Position numbers and translations under genes: made by a program. A stretch of 64,000 nt of DNA from Anaerolineae bacterium (GTDB lineage Bacteria; Chloroflexota; Anaerolineae; Aggregatilineales; Phototrophicaceae), in NCBI GenBank assembly GCA_022843745.1, contig JALHNB010000020.1:61256-125255 (forward strand). Reading direction: 5' to 3'. Positions within the stretch are counted from its first letter, which is position 1. Each line of letters starts with the position of its first letter. Shown in pieces: positions 51,093-58,495 of this stretch. The notes beneath the pieces were generated by a model. That model did not search any database, had not been told where the DNA came from, and saw nothing but the letters and a program-made list of their open reading frames with translations.

Positions 51093-52062
51093 TGTTGACT
51101 CCCGATTCTTCGTAATAAACCCATTTTTCCGAGATGTAATAGACACCGAGCGTCACGATGCCTGACAGGATGATGAAAATCCAGGCCAGCGCCGAGGCCG
51201 TACCCAGCTTGCCTTCGCGGAAGGCCACCGTGTACAGATGGACGAGGTAAAAGCGGAGTTCTGGCGATGGCGAGAAAAAACCGCCTGTGCCTGTGCCGAG
51301 AATGAGCGCCGGGGTGAACACCTGAAAAGAGGCGATCAGCCCGGTTATCAGCATGAAAAACAAGGTTGGCGAGATCAGAGGGAGTGTAATTTTCCAGAAG
51401 GCCTGCCAGGAGGATGCACCGTCGATCTCCGCCGCCTCGTAGAGATGAATCGGGATATTCTGGAGGCCAGCCAGATAAATGACCGCCGTACCGCCAACAC
51501 CCCACAGGCTCATGATGGCGACAGCGGGGCGCACCCACTGGGTGGAATTCAGCCAGTTTGGAGGATCGACAACACCCAGTGAACGTAAAATCTGGTTGAC
51601 CGCGCCGACTTCGGAATTGAGCAGATTGAGCCAGAGGATCGACACAGCCACGCCGGAGACGACAGCGGGGATGTAAAAGATGGTCCGAAAAAGCCGGATG
51701 CCACGCACTTTCTGGTTGAGCAGCAGCGCCAGCGAAAGGCCTAAGATCAGGCCGGGGGGCAGGGTGAGCAGGATAAATTCGAGCGTGATGCGTATAGACG
51801 ACCAGAAGTAACGATCCCGCGTAAAAATCTGCTCAAAATTTTCGAAACCGACCCAGCGCGGCGGTGGGCCGATGAGCGTCCAGCGGGTGAAGCTGGCGTA
51901 GAGCGATATGGCAACGGGCGCTAACAGAAAAAGCACGAAGCCGACGATCCAGGGTGAAATGAAGAGGTAAGCGGCGATGGCCTCACGTCGTGCCAGGTGC
52001 ATTTTTTTCGGTTCTTTCTCGATTGTTGTCGCGCGTACCGACAGTTGTTGGATGTCTGCCAT
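51076..52062 (-). CDS. Sugar ABC transporter permease (MalF-type)
   Basis: A 328-residue CUT1 permease with six helices. REAIAAYLFISPWIVGFVLF is the typical first helix and LYEAAEIDGASSWQAFWKIT the EAA loop, followed by LPLISPTLFFMLITG. It overlaps the MalG-type gene by 17 bases and both lie downstream of the binding-protein gene on the same strand, although a DUF433 gene on the opposite strand sits in the 466-base gap. The N-terminus is cytosolic and charged. With its partner it forms the sugar channel. Confidence 0.93.
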   Translation of the reverse strand: MADIQQLSVRATTIEKEPKKMHLARREAIAAYLFISPWIVGFVLFLLAPVAISLYASFTRWTLIGPPPRWVGFENFEQIFTRDRYFWSSIRITLEFILLTLPPGLILGLSLALLLNQKVRGIRLFRTIFYIPAVVSGVAVSILWLNLLNSEVGAVNQILRSLGVVDPPNWLNSTQWVRPAVAIMSLWGVGGTAVIYLAGLQNIPIHLYEAAEIDGASSWQAFWKITLPLISPTLFFMLITGLIASFQVFTPALILGTGTGGFFSPSPELRFYLVHLYTVAFREGKLGTASALAWIFIILSGIVTLGVYYISEKWVYYEESGVNNDTKT

Positions 52063-52155
52063 TGAGAACTCCCTCGAAGATAACTGCTCGGCTTAGAGCC
52101 AGCCGACCTTACATGATATACTGTGAAAATCAATGACTCTTAAAGGCATTCTCAC

Positions 52156-52383
52156 ATGAATGATTTCCGTAACCTCATCACGCTTGAAGCAGGTAAACGC
52201 GCTGGTAAACCCTGTATTCGCGGACTGCGTATTACCGTCTATGATGTGCTTTCTTATCTCGCTGCTGGGATGACCATTGACGAAATTCTCAGCGATTTCC
52301 CCACATTGACCCATGATGACATTCTTGCCTGCCTGAGTTATGTGGCTGACCGCGAACGCCATACGGTTATTCTGAAATCATGA
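52156..52383 (+). CDS. DUF433 protein (antitoxin-like), orphan
   Basis: A 75-residue protein of the DUF433 family: FRNLITLEAGKRAGKPCIRG, LRITVYDVLSYLAAGMTIDE and ILSDFPTLTHDDILACLSYV. These helix-turn-helix proteins are usually the first gene of a pair with a PIN-like (DUF5615) protein and act as antitoxin or regulator. Here the next ATG overlaps the stop (ATGA), but the frame reads only MKLNPIP before a stop and then a repeat. The partner is therefore lost. It lies in the middle of a sugar-transporter operon on the opposite strand. TATACT at 52117-52122 is a possible -10 box. Confidence 0.85.
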   Translation: MNDFRNLITLEAGKRAGKPCIRGLRITVYDVLSYLAAGMTIDEILSDFPTLTHDDILACLSYVADRERHTVILKS

Positions 52384-52403
52384 AGCTCAACCCCATCCCA
52401 TAA
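52380..52403 (+). pseudogene. Residual start of the DUF433 partner gene
   Basis: ATG overlapping the DUF433 stop is followed by MKLNPIP and a TAA. DUF5615 PIN-like partners often start MKL or MKF at exactly this position. The gene is cut within a few codons, and a GC-rich repeat follows at 52424. The identity of the lost gene is inferred from the family pairing. Confidence 0.35.
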
Positions 52404-52423
52404 CTGAGGTGGATTTTGGGCGC

Positions 52424-52472
52424 AACCTCACCCCCCCAACCCCCTCTCCGAATTCAGAGAGGGGGAGCAAAA
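52424..52472. repeat. GC-rich hairpin repeat after the orphan DUF433 gene
   Basis: CCTCACCCCCCCAACCCCCT, CTCCGAATTCAGAGAG, GGGGAGCAAAA. Same family as 50096-50143. It begins about 40 bases after the truncated partner gene. Confidence 0.75.
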
Positions 52473-52528
52473 TCAGGCAGAGTGAAGTCAATTGAATATG
52501 CAGGCGAGGTTGAGATCAGAAATACACT

Positions 52529-53842
52529 TTAGCTGCCCAGGAACTCCCACGTGTCCCAGAGATCGTCGGTGATGAACTGGCATTCTTCGGCGGCGAAGGC
52601 AATCGCTGATTCAATGGATTCGCCTTCCTGCGTGATGCGATTCCAGGCTGTGCTGAATGGCTCTACCGAAGTCCAGATGTCCGGGCTGAAGGGGGGAGGC
52701 GCAACACGTTCTTGCAGCGCCAGCACTTCCAGACGGAAAGGATCGCTGCCAGCCCATTCTTCTGCCAGAGGGCGGTAGGTTGGCGGGCTGCTGTTGGCTT
52801 CGATATTGGTGTTGCTGGCACCGGACTGTGAGAGCAAGACCGCGCCGTCCGTACCGAGCCATTTAATGAATTCCCAGGCTTCTTCAGGATGTTCAGACTG
52901 GCTCATGATGCCGAAGCTGGTTGCCCACGCACCCACGTTGCCTTGCCAGCCCGGTGTGACGACAGGCTGCCCGACAAATGCGACATTCAAACCAGCGGCC
53001 TGCGCGGAGATCACACCGGACTCAGTGCCATAACTCATGGCGACCTTGCCATCCTGAAAGTAATCGCCCGCAAAATCCGCTGTGAGCGAAGGGGTGCTGT
53101 CCGGGGTCAACTGCTCGTTATAGGCGGTTAACATCGCCGACCAGGTATCCAACCAATCCGAGGTTTGCGCGGATTGCAGACAGTCGCGTCCGTCTGCCCC
53201 CAGAATATACGGATCGCTCATGTAGTTATTCATCGCGTTCCAGTTGGGGACAAAGTGAACCGAACCCCAGACGCGGGTGTTGAAATCATCACTCGGCTTG
53301 TTCAAAGCCCGTGCATAATCCAGCCATTGGGTGAAGGTGATGGACTCTTCAACTGTCGGTATGGGCAGGCCAGCAGCCTCAAACATATCGACATTGATAA
53401 TCATGCCCCACAGGTGCATATCCGCCGGAAAAGCATAGACGACTCCATCAAGCGTCCCCCATGATTGGAAGATGGGATAAAAATCGTCAATCGCAAAACC
53501 ATCGCGCTCCATAAAGTCGTCCAGTGGGCGCACGTGACCGGCTTTCCAGAGCTTGTAGCTGTAGGATAGCAGGGCGACATCTGGCACCTGGTTGCTGGCG
53601 ATGGCAGTTTCCATCTTCAGGTTATAGTCAGATTCCGGAATGCCGAGATGTTCAACCTGGATATTGGGGAATTTTTCCTCGAAGGCTGGGATGAGAAGGC
53701 TGTCCATATATTCCATCTCGACACCGCCGAAATCCCAGAAGTCCAGCGTGACTGTTTCCTGGGCACGCAGGGGTTGGAAGGCCAGCAGCGAGAGCAGGCC
53801 AACCACGATCATGTAAAGTAAGCGAAAATTTTTCTTTTTCAA
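52529..53842 (-). CDS. Sugar ABC transporter substrate-binding protein
   Basis: A 437-residue secreted protein of SBP family 1. The signal peptide is KKKNFRLLYMIVVGLLSLLA...LRAQ and the mature part starts VTLDFWDFGGVEMEY. FTQWLDYARALNKP, SYGTESGVIS and AWEFIKWLG are family features. A TTG at 53842 is taken as start because AAGGG precedes it at good spacing; an ATG 24 bases upstream is possible. It probably delivers a sugar to the two permeases downstream. A putative regulatory region with repeated TTTAGCAAA motifs separates it from the divergent LacI-type fusion gene. Confidence 0.9.
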   Translation of the reverse strand: MKKKNFRLLYMIVVGLLSLLAFQPLRAQETVTLDFWDFGGVEMEYMDSLLIPAFEEKFPNIQVEHLGIPESDYNLKMETAIASNQVPDVALLSYSYKLWKAGHVRPLDDFMERDGFAIDDFYPIFQSWGTLDGVVYAFPADMHLWGMIINVDMFEAAGLPIPTVEESITFTQWLDYARALNKPSDDFNTRVWGSVHFVPNWNAMNNYMSDPYILGADGRDCLQSAQTSDWLDTWSAMLTAYNEQLTPDSTPSLTADFAGDYFQDGKVAMSYGTESGVISAQAAGLNVAFVGQPVVTPGWQGNVGAWATSFGIMSQSEHPEEAWEFIKWLGTDGAVLLSQSGASNTNIEANSSPPTYRPLAEEWAGSDPFRLEVLALQERVAPPPFSPDIWTSVEPFSTAWNRITQEGESIESAIAFAAEECQFITDDLWDTWEFLGS

Positions 53843-53854
53843 GATATAACCCTT

Positions 53855-53950
53855 TTTGCTAAACAAACTATTGGAAAAGAATCATTAGACTGCAAATTTA
53901 GCGTGAATATTTAGCAAAGTCAAGCAATCTGCTAATATATTTAGCAAAGT
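53855..53950. promoter_or_regulatory. Candidate operators of the divergent LacI-type regulator
   Basis: TATTTAGCAAAGT occurs twice, at 53908-53920 and 53938-53950, exactly 30 bp apart. GCTAA-TATAT-TTAGC at 53931-53945 is an inverted repeat overlapping the second, and an inverse TTTGCTAAA lies at 53855-53863. LacI-family operators are typically AT-centred inverted repeats of this kind. The sites lie in the promoter of the sugar-binding gene, so repression by the adjacent gene product is plausible. Confidence 0.5.
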
Positions 53951-54000
53951 GCTGTAAAACTGGTAAAATGGATTGCAGCAAGATGAGTTATTTAACGTAA

Positions 54001-54200
54001 CTACTCAGGGAGGGGCAGAATCTTACCCCTCCCTAAATCCCTCCCCACTTCGCTTCGCTCGTAGAGAGGGACTTGAAGAGCGCATGACTCCCCTCTCCAT
54101 GAGCTTGCGAAATGGGTGACCGAAGGAAAGGTCGGGGGAGGGGTTGAACCTGAGTAAATACTGTTTGACAATTTAGTTTGGATGGCTTTTGATGGGTCAT
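54001..54200. repeat. Inverted pair of GC-rich repeats
   Basis: The first copy at 54023-54075 (CCCCTCCCTAAATCCCTCCC, then CACTTCGCTTCGCTCG, GAGAGGGACTTGA) and a second in reverse orientation at 54088-54147 (CCCCTCTCCATGAGC, TTGCGAAATGGGTGAC, GGGGGAGGGGTTGA). They face each other, with 12 bases between. Between the LacI fusion and its divergent operon. They would form a large cruciform or RNA hairpin. Confidence 0.7.
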
Positions 54201-54275
54201 AAGAGGTCTTTAGGTATATTTCGCCTTTAACCCATACCCCGAACAGAACAAGCCGCGATAGAGATTGGTAAAAGA

Positions 54276-55865
54276 ATGGTCGAGAAAGCATTCAAGAAAC
54301 AGCGCGTCACCATGCGTCACGTCGCGGAAATGGCGGATGTTTCGCCGACAGCCGTATCGTTTGTATTTTCCGGCAACGGGCGGGTGAGCGAAGAAACGGT
54401 TCAGCGTGTGCTGGAAGTCGCCGAAAAGCTGAACTATAAACCACCGCGCCACAATTTTAAGACCGCGCCGCACCGCAATTACACCGTGCGCGCCGGGTAT
54501 GGTGCAGAGAAGCCCAGCCCGATCCGCGATCTCGACGAGGAGATTGATCTTCTGCGTGTGGAGTTTGAGCAGCGGCAGCAGGAAGGTTTTGATGTTGAAC
54601 ACCTGCAAACGCTGGTGAAATCCATGATCGAGGGTGAGCCGAATATCTATGAAGTGGAAGAGGCGCGTTTTCAACTTGAGCAAACGACGATGCGCGGTGA
54701 TTATCGCTATGTCGAGCCGTCGGATTGGAATGGGATCGTTAGCCAGCGACCTCAATCGGGGCCGATGCGCTTTCAATCGGCATTCATGGCGGACACGCTT
54801 TATGATCGCATTTATGGTGGTTGGCTGGGGCGGTGTGCGGGCTGTGTTCTGGGGCGGCCTCTGGAAAATCTGGAGTCGGAGCGCAATTCGTACCTGACCA
54901 TCGAGGCGCTGCTGACACGCGGCGGAGCGTACCCGCTGAATGATTACGTGCCGGAAATTATCCCGCGTCCCGCCTCGCACGGGGAGGGAGTCCATATCCG
55001 CCGCAGCCTGCGCGGACATATCGCCTTTGCACCGCGTGATGACGATCTCGATTATCCGATTTTGAATCTGATCGCGCTGGAAGAGTTCGGCGGGGATGCG
55101 ACTTCCGAGCAGTTGGCGCATGTCTGGATGTGGAATTTCCCTTATAACGGCACCTATACAGCCGAACATATCGCCTATCGAAATCTGGTCAATAATTATG
55201 GGCCGCCGGATTCGGCGATCTATCGCAACCCGTTTCGCGAGTATATCGGGGCGCAGATTCGCGGCGATCTATTTGGTTATACGTCGCCGGGACTGCCGGA
55301 AGTGGCGGCACAGCGGGCGTGGCGGGATGCGCGAATTTCGCATGTTAAAAATGGCATGTATGGCGAGATGATGGTCGCCGCGATGATCGCCGCCGCTTTC
55401 TGCACGGCGGACATCGAAACGGTGATTGAAGCCGGATTATCGGTGATCCCCGCGCAAAGCCGGGCAGCCGAAGCTGTTCGCACAACCGCTGAGTTCAGCC
55501 GGAATCACTCGCGCTGGCAGGACGGCGCGGCGTTCATTTTTGAGCAGTCCGCCGATTACGACTGGATTCATGTACTGCCGAATCTGCGAATTGTCATTCA
55601 TGCGCTGATCCAGGGGGCAGGGGATTTCGAAAAGTCGCTCACCATCGCGGCGATGTGCGGGATGGATACCGATTGCAACGGGGCGACGGTTGGCTCGATT
55701 CTGGGCGTTCTCAACGGGGCATCAAAAATTCCTTCACGTTGGACAGCGCCGCTGAATGACCGCCTGATGTCGATGGTGGCGCACCACAGCGACAACCGGA
55801 TTTCCGAACTCGCCCGCCGGACGCAGCAGATCGCGATCCATACATTGAACGGCGTTGTGCGGTAG
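54276..55865 (+). CDS. LacI-type HTH fused to ADP-ribosylglycohydrolase domain
   Basis: A 529-residue protein. Residues 10-60 are a LacI-type helix-turn-helix (VTMRHVAEMADVSPTAVSFV, RVSEETVQRVLEVAEKLNYK). A linker with coiled-coil-like character (about 80-170) follows. From about 175 to 520 there is an ADP-ribosylglycohydrolase (DraG/ARH) fold: IYGGWLGRCAGCVLGRPLEN, APRDDDLDYPILNL, MYGEMMVAAMIAAAF and MCGMDTDCNGATVGSILG, with the metal-ligand Asp residues kept. The usual sugar-binding domain of LacI proteins is absent. It is divergent from a sugar ABC operon with LacI-like operator repeats. It may bind a ribosyl-containing sugar or nucleotide as effector, or hydrolyse it. Confidence 0.82.
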   Translation: MVEKAFKKQRVTMRHVAEMADVSPTAVSFVFSGNGRVSEETVQRVLEVAEKLNYKPPRHNFKTAPHRNYTVRAGYGAEKPSPIRDLDEEIDLLRVEFEQRQQEGFDVEHLQTLVKSMIEGEPNIYEVEEARFQLEQTTMRGDYRYVEPSDWNGIVSQRPQSGPMRFQSAFMADTLYDRIYGGWLGRCAGCVLGRPLENLESERNSYLTIEALLTRGGAYPLNDYVPEIIPRPASHGEGVHIRRSLRGHIAFAPRDDDLDYPILNLIALEEFGGDATSEQLAHVWMWNFPYNGTYTAEHIAYRNLVNNYGPPDSAIYRNPFREYIGAQIRGDLFGYTSPGLPEVAAQRAWRDARISHVKNGMYGEMMVAAMIAAAFCTADIETVIEAGLSVIPAQSRAAEAVRTTAEFSRNHSRWQDGAAFIFEQSADYDWIHVLPNLRIVIHALIQGAGDFEKSLTIAAMCGMDTDCNGATVGSILGVLNGASKIPSRWTAPLNDRLMSMVAHHSDNRISELARRTQQIAIHTLNGVVR

Positions 55866-55888
55866 ATAGCCATCGTTGTGCCTTTTCA

Positions 55889-55987
55889 AAGTTAAACACG
55901 GATACCGATTTAAGAGGGCACGATACATCATGCCCCTACGAAAACGGTTTGCGATTACTGGATTTATTTGCAGGACAGAGCAGTTTG
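55889..55987. repeat. Palindrome-centred repeat with partial element ends
   Basis: AGTTAAACACGGATACCGA, then the palindrome GGGCACGATACATCATGCCC with CTAC (55916-55939), ACGGTTTGCGATTACTGG and GGACAGAGCAGT. The left module is shared with 33638 and 41847, the right end with the element at 33518-33625. Confidence 0.65.
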
Positions 55988-56023
55988 ACCAGCGTTGTGC
56001 GGACGATGCAAGGTCGTTTCGTC

Positions 56024-56029
56024 TATAAT
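56024..56029 (+). promoter_or_regulatory. -10 box upstream of SGNH hydrolase
   Basis: TATAAT within TTTCGTCTATAATGAA. The sequence resembles TTTCGGCTATAATGAA at 57325-57340 and TTTCGGCTACAATAA at 58195-58209. A shared core promoter type is likely. No convincing -35 was found. Confidence 0.4.
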
Positions 56030-56065
56030 GAAATGCGGTAAAAGCGTGTTTTGAACAGGAGAATC

Positions 56066-56185
56066 ATGCCAGAAGCCCTGTTTCAAACCTCGTTTTGCCC
56101 CAATGTCAGCTATGGAGAAATGGTCAAATGTCCCGAATTCTATTGTTTGTCGCTTTTTTGTTTTCTATCGTCAGTGTTTCTGTGA
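56066..56185 (+). CDS. Possible upstream ORF (39 aa) overlapping the SGNH start
   Basis: AGGAG followed four bases later by an ATG opens a frame of 39 codons (MPEALFQTSFCPNVSYGEMV...) that ends inside the SGNH gene, in a different frame. It has a better ribosome site than the SGNH gene itself. The SGNH ATG lies inside it. It might serve translational coupling, or be chance. Not supported by any recognised family. Confidence 0.3.
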   Translation: MPEALFQTSFCPNVSYGEMVKCPEFYCLSLFCFLSSVFL

Positions 56186-57165
56186 AGGCGCAGGATGCCT
56201 CTGTAGATACCCCAGATGCCCCTGTGCGGCTGGGAATCCTTTCCGACAGCAGCACCGATGAATATCAGGGATCGGATAATCGCGGAGGGGCTTACCACGC
56301 TGTCACCTTCAATTGGGTCGAGCAGTTGGTCCGCGCGGGGCGCGTCGATCTGGGTGAGTGGGGAAATTATGACGAACCCCGGCGCACGGGCTATGAACGC
56401 AATTGGGCGCGGAGTGGTGCGACTGCGGAGTCGCTGCTCACATCCGGCCAGCATACCGGGTTGGCGGCGCAGGATGTCGATCTTGTGTTTGTCTCCGTCG
56501 GCATCAACGACTTTTTGAATAACTATGACAGAATCTATGATGGGAATTTATCGGGCGAAGAGCTAGATGAATGGCTGAACGATATTGTTGTCAATATTAC
56601 AACCGCCGTCGATACCGTGCAGCCCGTCGATACGGTTCTGGTAACGATCCCGGACGTGAATAATGTGCCGAGAATTCTTAGCAACCACCCCGACGCTGAA
56701 AAACGCCAGCGCGTGACCGATGCGATTGAAGTGGTCAACGAGGGATTGATTGCGATGGCTGCCGAGCGCGACGTGACGGTTATCGACAGCGTGGCGAACA
56801 CGATGGATGTTTTTAGCAGGATCGTGGATGGCAAGATCGTCGTCGGCGACATTTCGGTTGATCCTTTTGTCACCGGCGATGACCCACATAACGGCCTGCT
56901 GGATGGACTCCATCCCGGCACAGTTATGAGTGGGATACTCGCCAATACTTATGCGGTGGGATTGGGAATTGAGCCGCTTACCGACGAGGAAATCCTGGCG
57001 AGTATTAAAACAGAGGACGGGACAATCTACAGCGTGGAATCCTCTCGCAGTAACAATAATAGCAGCAGCAGCAGTGGTGTGATCGTGACGGTGGACGACT
57101 TTTTCACCGCGCTCAACGATGCGTCGTTGGGCATTTCGCAGCTTTTTCGTCGCAACGACCCATAA
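56128..57165 (+). CDS. Secreted SGNH/GDSL-type hydrolase
   Basis: A 345-residue exported esterase/lipase-like protein. The signal peptide is MSRILLFVAFLFSIVSVSVKAQ. Catalytic blocks: GILSDSSTDEYQG (nucleophile Ser), RSGATAESLL (oxyanion Gly), SVGINDFLNN (Asn) and DGLHPGTV (Asp and His). A Ser/Asn-rich C-terminal stretch (NNNSSSSS) follows. It probably deacylates a carbohydrate or lipid outside the cell. The GGAG is 10 bases from the ATG at 56128. It is monocistronic. Confidence 0.9.
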   Translation: MSRILLFVAFLFSIVSVSVKAQDASVDTPDAPVRLGILSDSSTDEYQGSDNRGGAYHAVTFNWVEQLVRAGRVDLGEWGNYDEPRRTGYERNWARSGATAESLLTSGQHTGLAAQDVDLVFVSVGINDFLNNYDRIYDGNLSGEELDEWLNDIVVNITTAVDTVQPVDTVLVTIPDVNNVPRILSNHPDAEKRQRVTDAIEVVNEGLIAMAAERDVTVIDSVANTMDVFSRIVDGKIVVGDISVDPFVTGDDPHNGLLDGLHPGTVMSGILANTYAVGLGIEPLTDEEILASIKTEDGTIYSVESSRSNNNSSSSSGVIVTVDDFFTALNDASLGISQLFRRNDP

Positions 57166-57461
57166 ACGGATTCATGTGTGACAAACGGCGCTGTTCCACG
57201 ACTCGAAAGGCGGCGAACAGCGCTCAGAAAAATGCGTATGTGGGTTTCCGCAGCAGCCGGACACCGCGAACCCGCGCGTTCAATGTCGGCTTTCGGGTGA
57301 TGGTGGGGGAGTGAACCTTCGTTGTTTCGGCTATAATGAAGTGTGTCAAGTACATCCGTTCCAGAGTATCATTCTGCGATGAGAGGTATTTACACGATGC
57401 AGTCAGCCTGATTTTTTGCTTTACGAACTGGAGCCAAGTAAAGAGCAAGGAGACCTCAATC
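57166..57461 (+). promoter_or_regulatory. Intergenic region with -10 box for the TA-like pair
   Basis: No gene. TATAAT at 57332-57337 in TTTCGGCTATAATGAA gives a leader of about 115 bases to the ATG at 57462. The same core occurs before the SGNH gene and, with TACAAT, before the gene at 58238. Confidence 0.4.
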
Positions 57462-57851
57462 ATGCTCATCCAATTACCCGACGCGCAGCGAGAGCATATT
57501 GAAGCGTTGGCGCGTGAACGTGGCTATGCAAACCCTACCGATTACATCCTGGCACTCATTGAAGCCGACGACATGAGCGATGATCAATTTTCCGGCGTTA
57601 TCACCAGCAAAAATATGCCAAAGGCGCTACGGGAACTTTTAGCAACGACTCCCAAAGAAGAGGTGATCGCTAAAATCGAGGCTCTTGATCCGCCCTGGAA
57701 AAAGGACTTGCTGCCCTGGCAGATTGTTCACCCTGGCGAAGCCATCCCCTGGCAGGCTGTTTATATGTTGTGGCAGGAACCCTTAACTCCTGAAGATATG
57801 GAAAAGGCACGGCGCAAACTTGTCGAACTGGGTTTGATGGAAGATGTATAG
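57462..57851 (+). CDS. Small protein with ribbon-helix-helix-like N-terminus (antitoxin-like)
   Basis: A 129-residue protein. The first 40 residues (LIQLPDAQREHIEALARERG, YANPTDYILALIEAD) resemble a ribbon-helix-helix or short antitoxin-like domain. A Trp-rich middle (PPWKKDLLPWQIVHPGEAIPW) and a helical C-terminus (TPEDMEKARRKLVELGLMED) follow. AAGGAGACCTC fixes the start at 57462. The next reading frame overlaps by eight bases and resembles a small ParE/RelE-type toxin. The pair therefore looks like a toxin-antitoxin module. The identity of the family is inference. Confidence 0.65.
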   Translation: MLIQLPDAQREHIEALARERGYANPTDYILALIEADDMSDDQFSGVITSKNMPKALRELLATTPKEEVIAKIEALDPPWKKDLLPWQIVHPGEAIPWQAVYMLWQEPLTPEDMEKARRKLVELGLMEDV

Positions 57852-58115
57852 GGATGTTGTCGAAGAACCTCACTTTACGGCGGAATTCGATGCCTTACGG
57901 GAGGAATACCCCGAATTTGATATGGACAGCGTTCATGCAGCCTTGACCTGGGCACTCGCTTCTGACCCCGTAAAGGTATCTCGATGGATATTTTCCCGCA
58001 TCCCACCATACGAGTTTTTAAAACCCCACCTCTAGACGATAAAACGCCTTCATTTCTGGTGTTGTACCGATTTACCGACACCCTTGTTCTTCTGCTCGGC
58101 ATTGACTCTCTGTGA
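57844..58115 (+). pseudogene. Frameshifted ParE/RelE-like toxin gene
   Basis: The frame from 57844 (MYRDVVEEPHFTAEFDALRE..., ALTWALASDPVKVSRW) is closed by a stop at 58033-58035. From about 57990 a second frame continues with family-like sequence: TIRVFKTPPLDD, then SFLVLYRFTDTLVLLLGID and the TGA at 58113-58115. Joined, they give about 90 residues, the usual size of a small toxin with a central LYRF-type strand. One base gained or lost near 57985-57995 explains the break. It overlaps the antitoxin-like gene by eight bases. Confidence 0.6.
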
Positions 58116-58237
58116 CGGATGGACTGCCAGTGAACTTGACTGCCCACCTTAAATATCAACCTCCGGGCGATGATTGGAACATGATGCCGCACGATTTCGG
58201 CTACAATAATGCTGATTAGAGAGTATGGATCGCCAAT

Positions 58238-58495
58238 ATGCAAAACATACCCACACGCGCCGTTTTTGATGTCATCACGGATTTTCTGGCTTCTGACCCC
58301 ACACCAGAATCTATCCTCGCGTATCGACTTCCCGGCGAACTCGAACAACGGGCGCTGGAACTGCTGGCGCGAAATCGCGAGGGTCGGCTCTCATTTGACG
58401 AAGAACTGGAGATGCACGATTTCATTCGTGCTGACGACATGATGACTCTGTTGAAGGCGAAAACACGAATGAAGCTATCGGGTAAAATATTTTGA
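58238..58495 (+). CDS. Small helical protein of unknown function (85 aa)
   Basis: The product has TPESILAYRLPGELEQRALELLARNREGRLS, then FDEELEMHDFIRADDMMTLLKAKTRMK. This pattern (LP-x-L-x-x-R-x-LL-x-x-N-x-x-G-x-L, then a second helix ending LLKAKAR) is widespread in Chloroflexota and cyanobacteria, where it is often adjacent to an endonuclease or toxin; here no such partner is visible. A CTACAAT core lies about 38 bases upstream. Its stop overlaps the TTG start of the next gene by two bases. Confidence 0.7.
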   Translation: MQNIPTRAVFDVITDFLASDPTPESILAYRLPGELEQRALELLARNREGRLSFDEELEMHDFIRADDMMTLLKAKTRMKLSGKIF

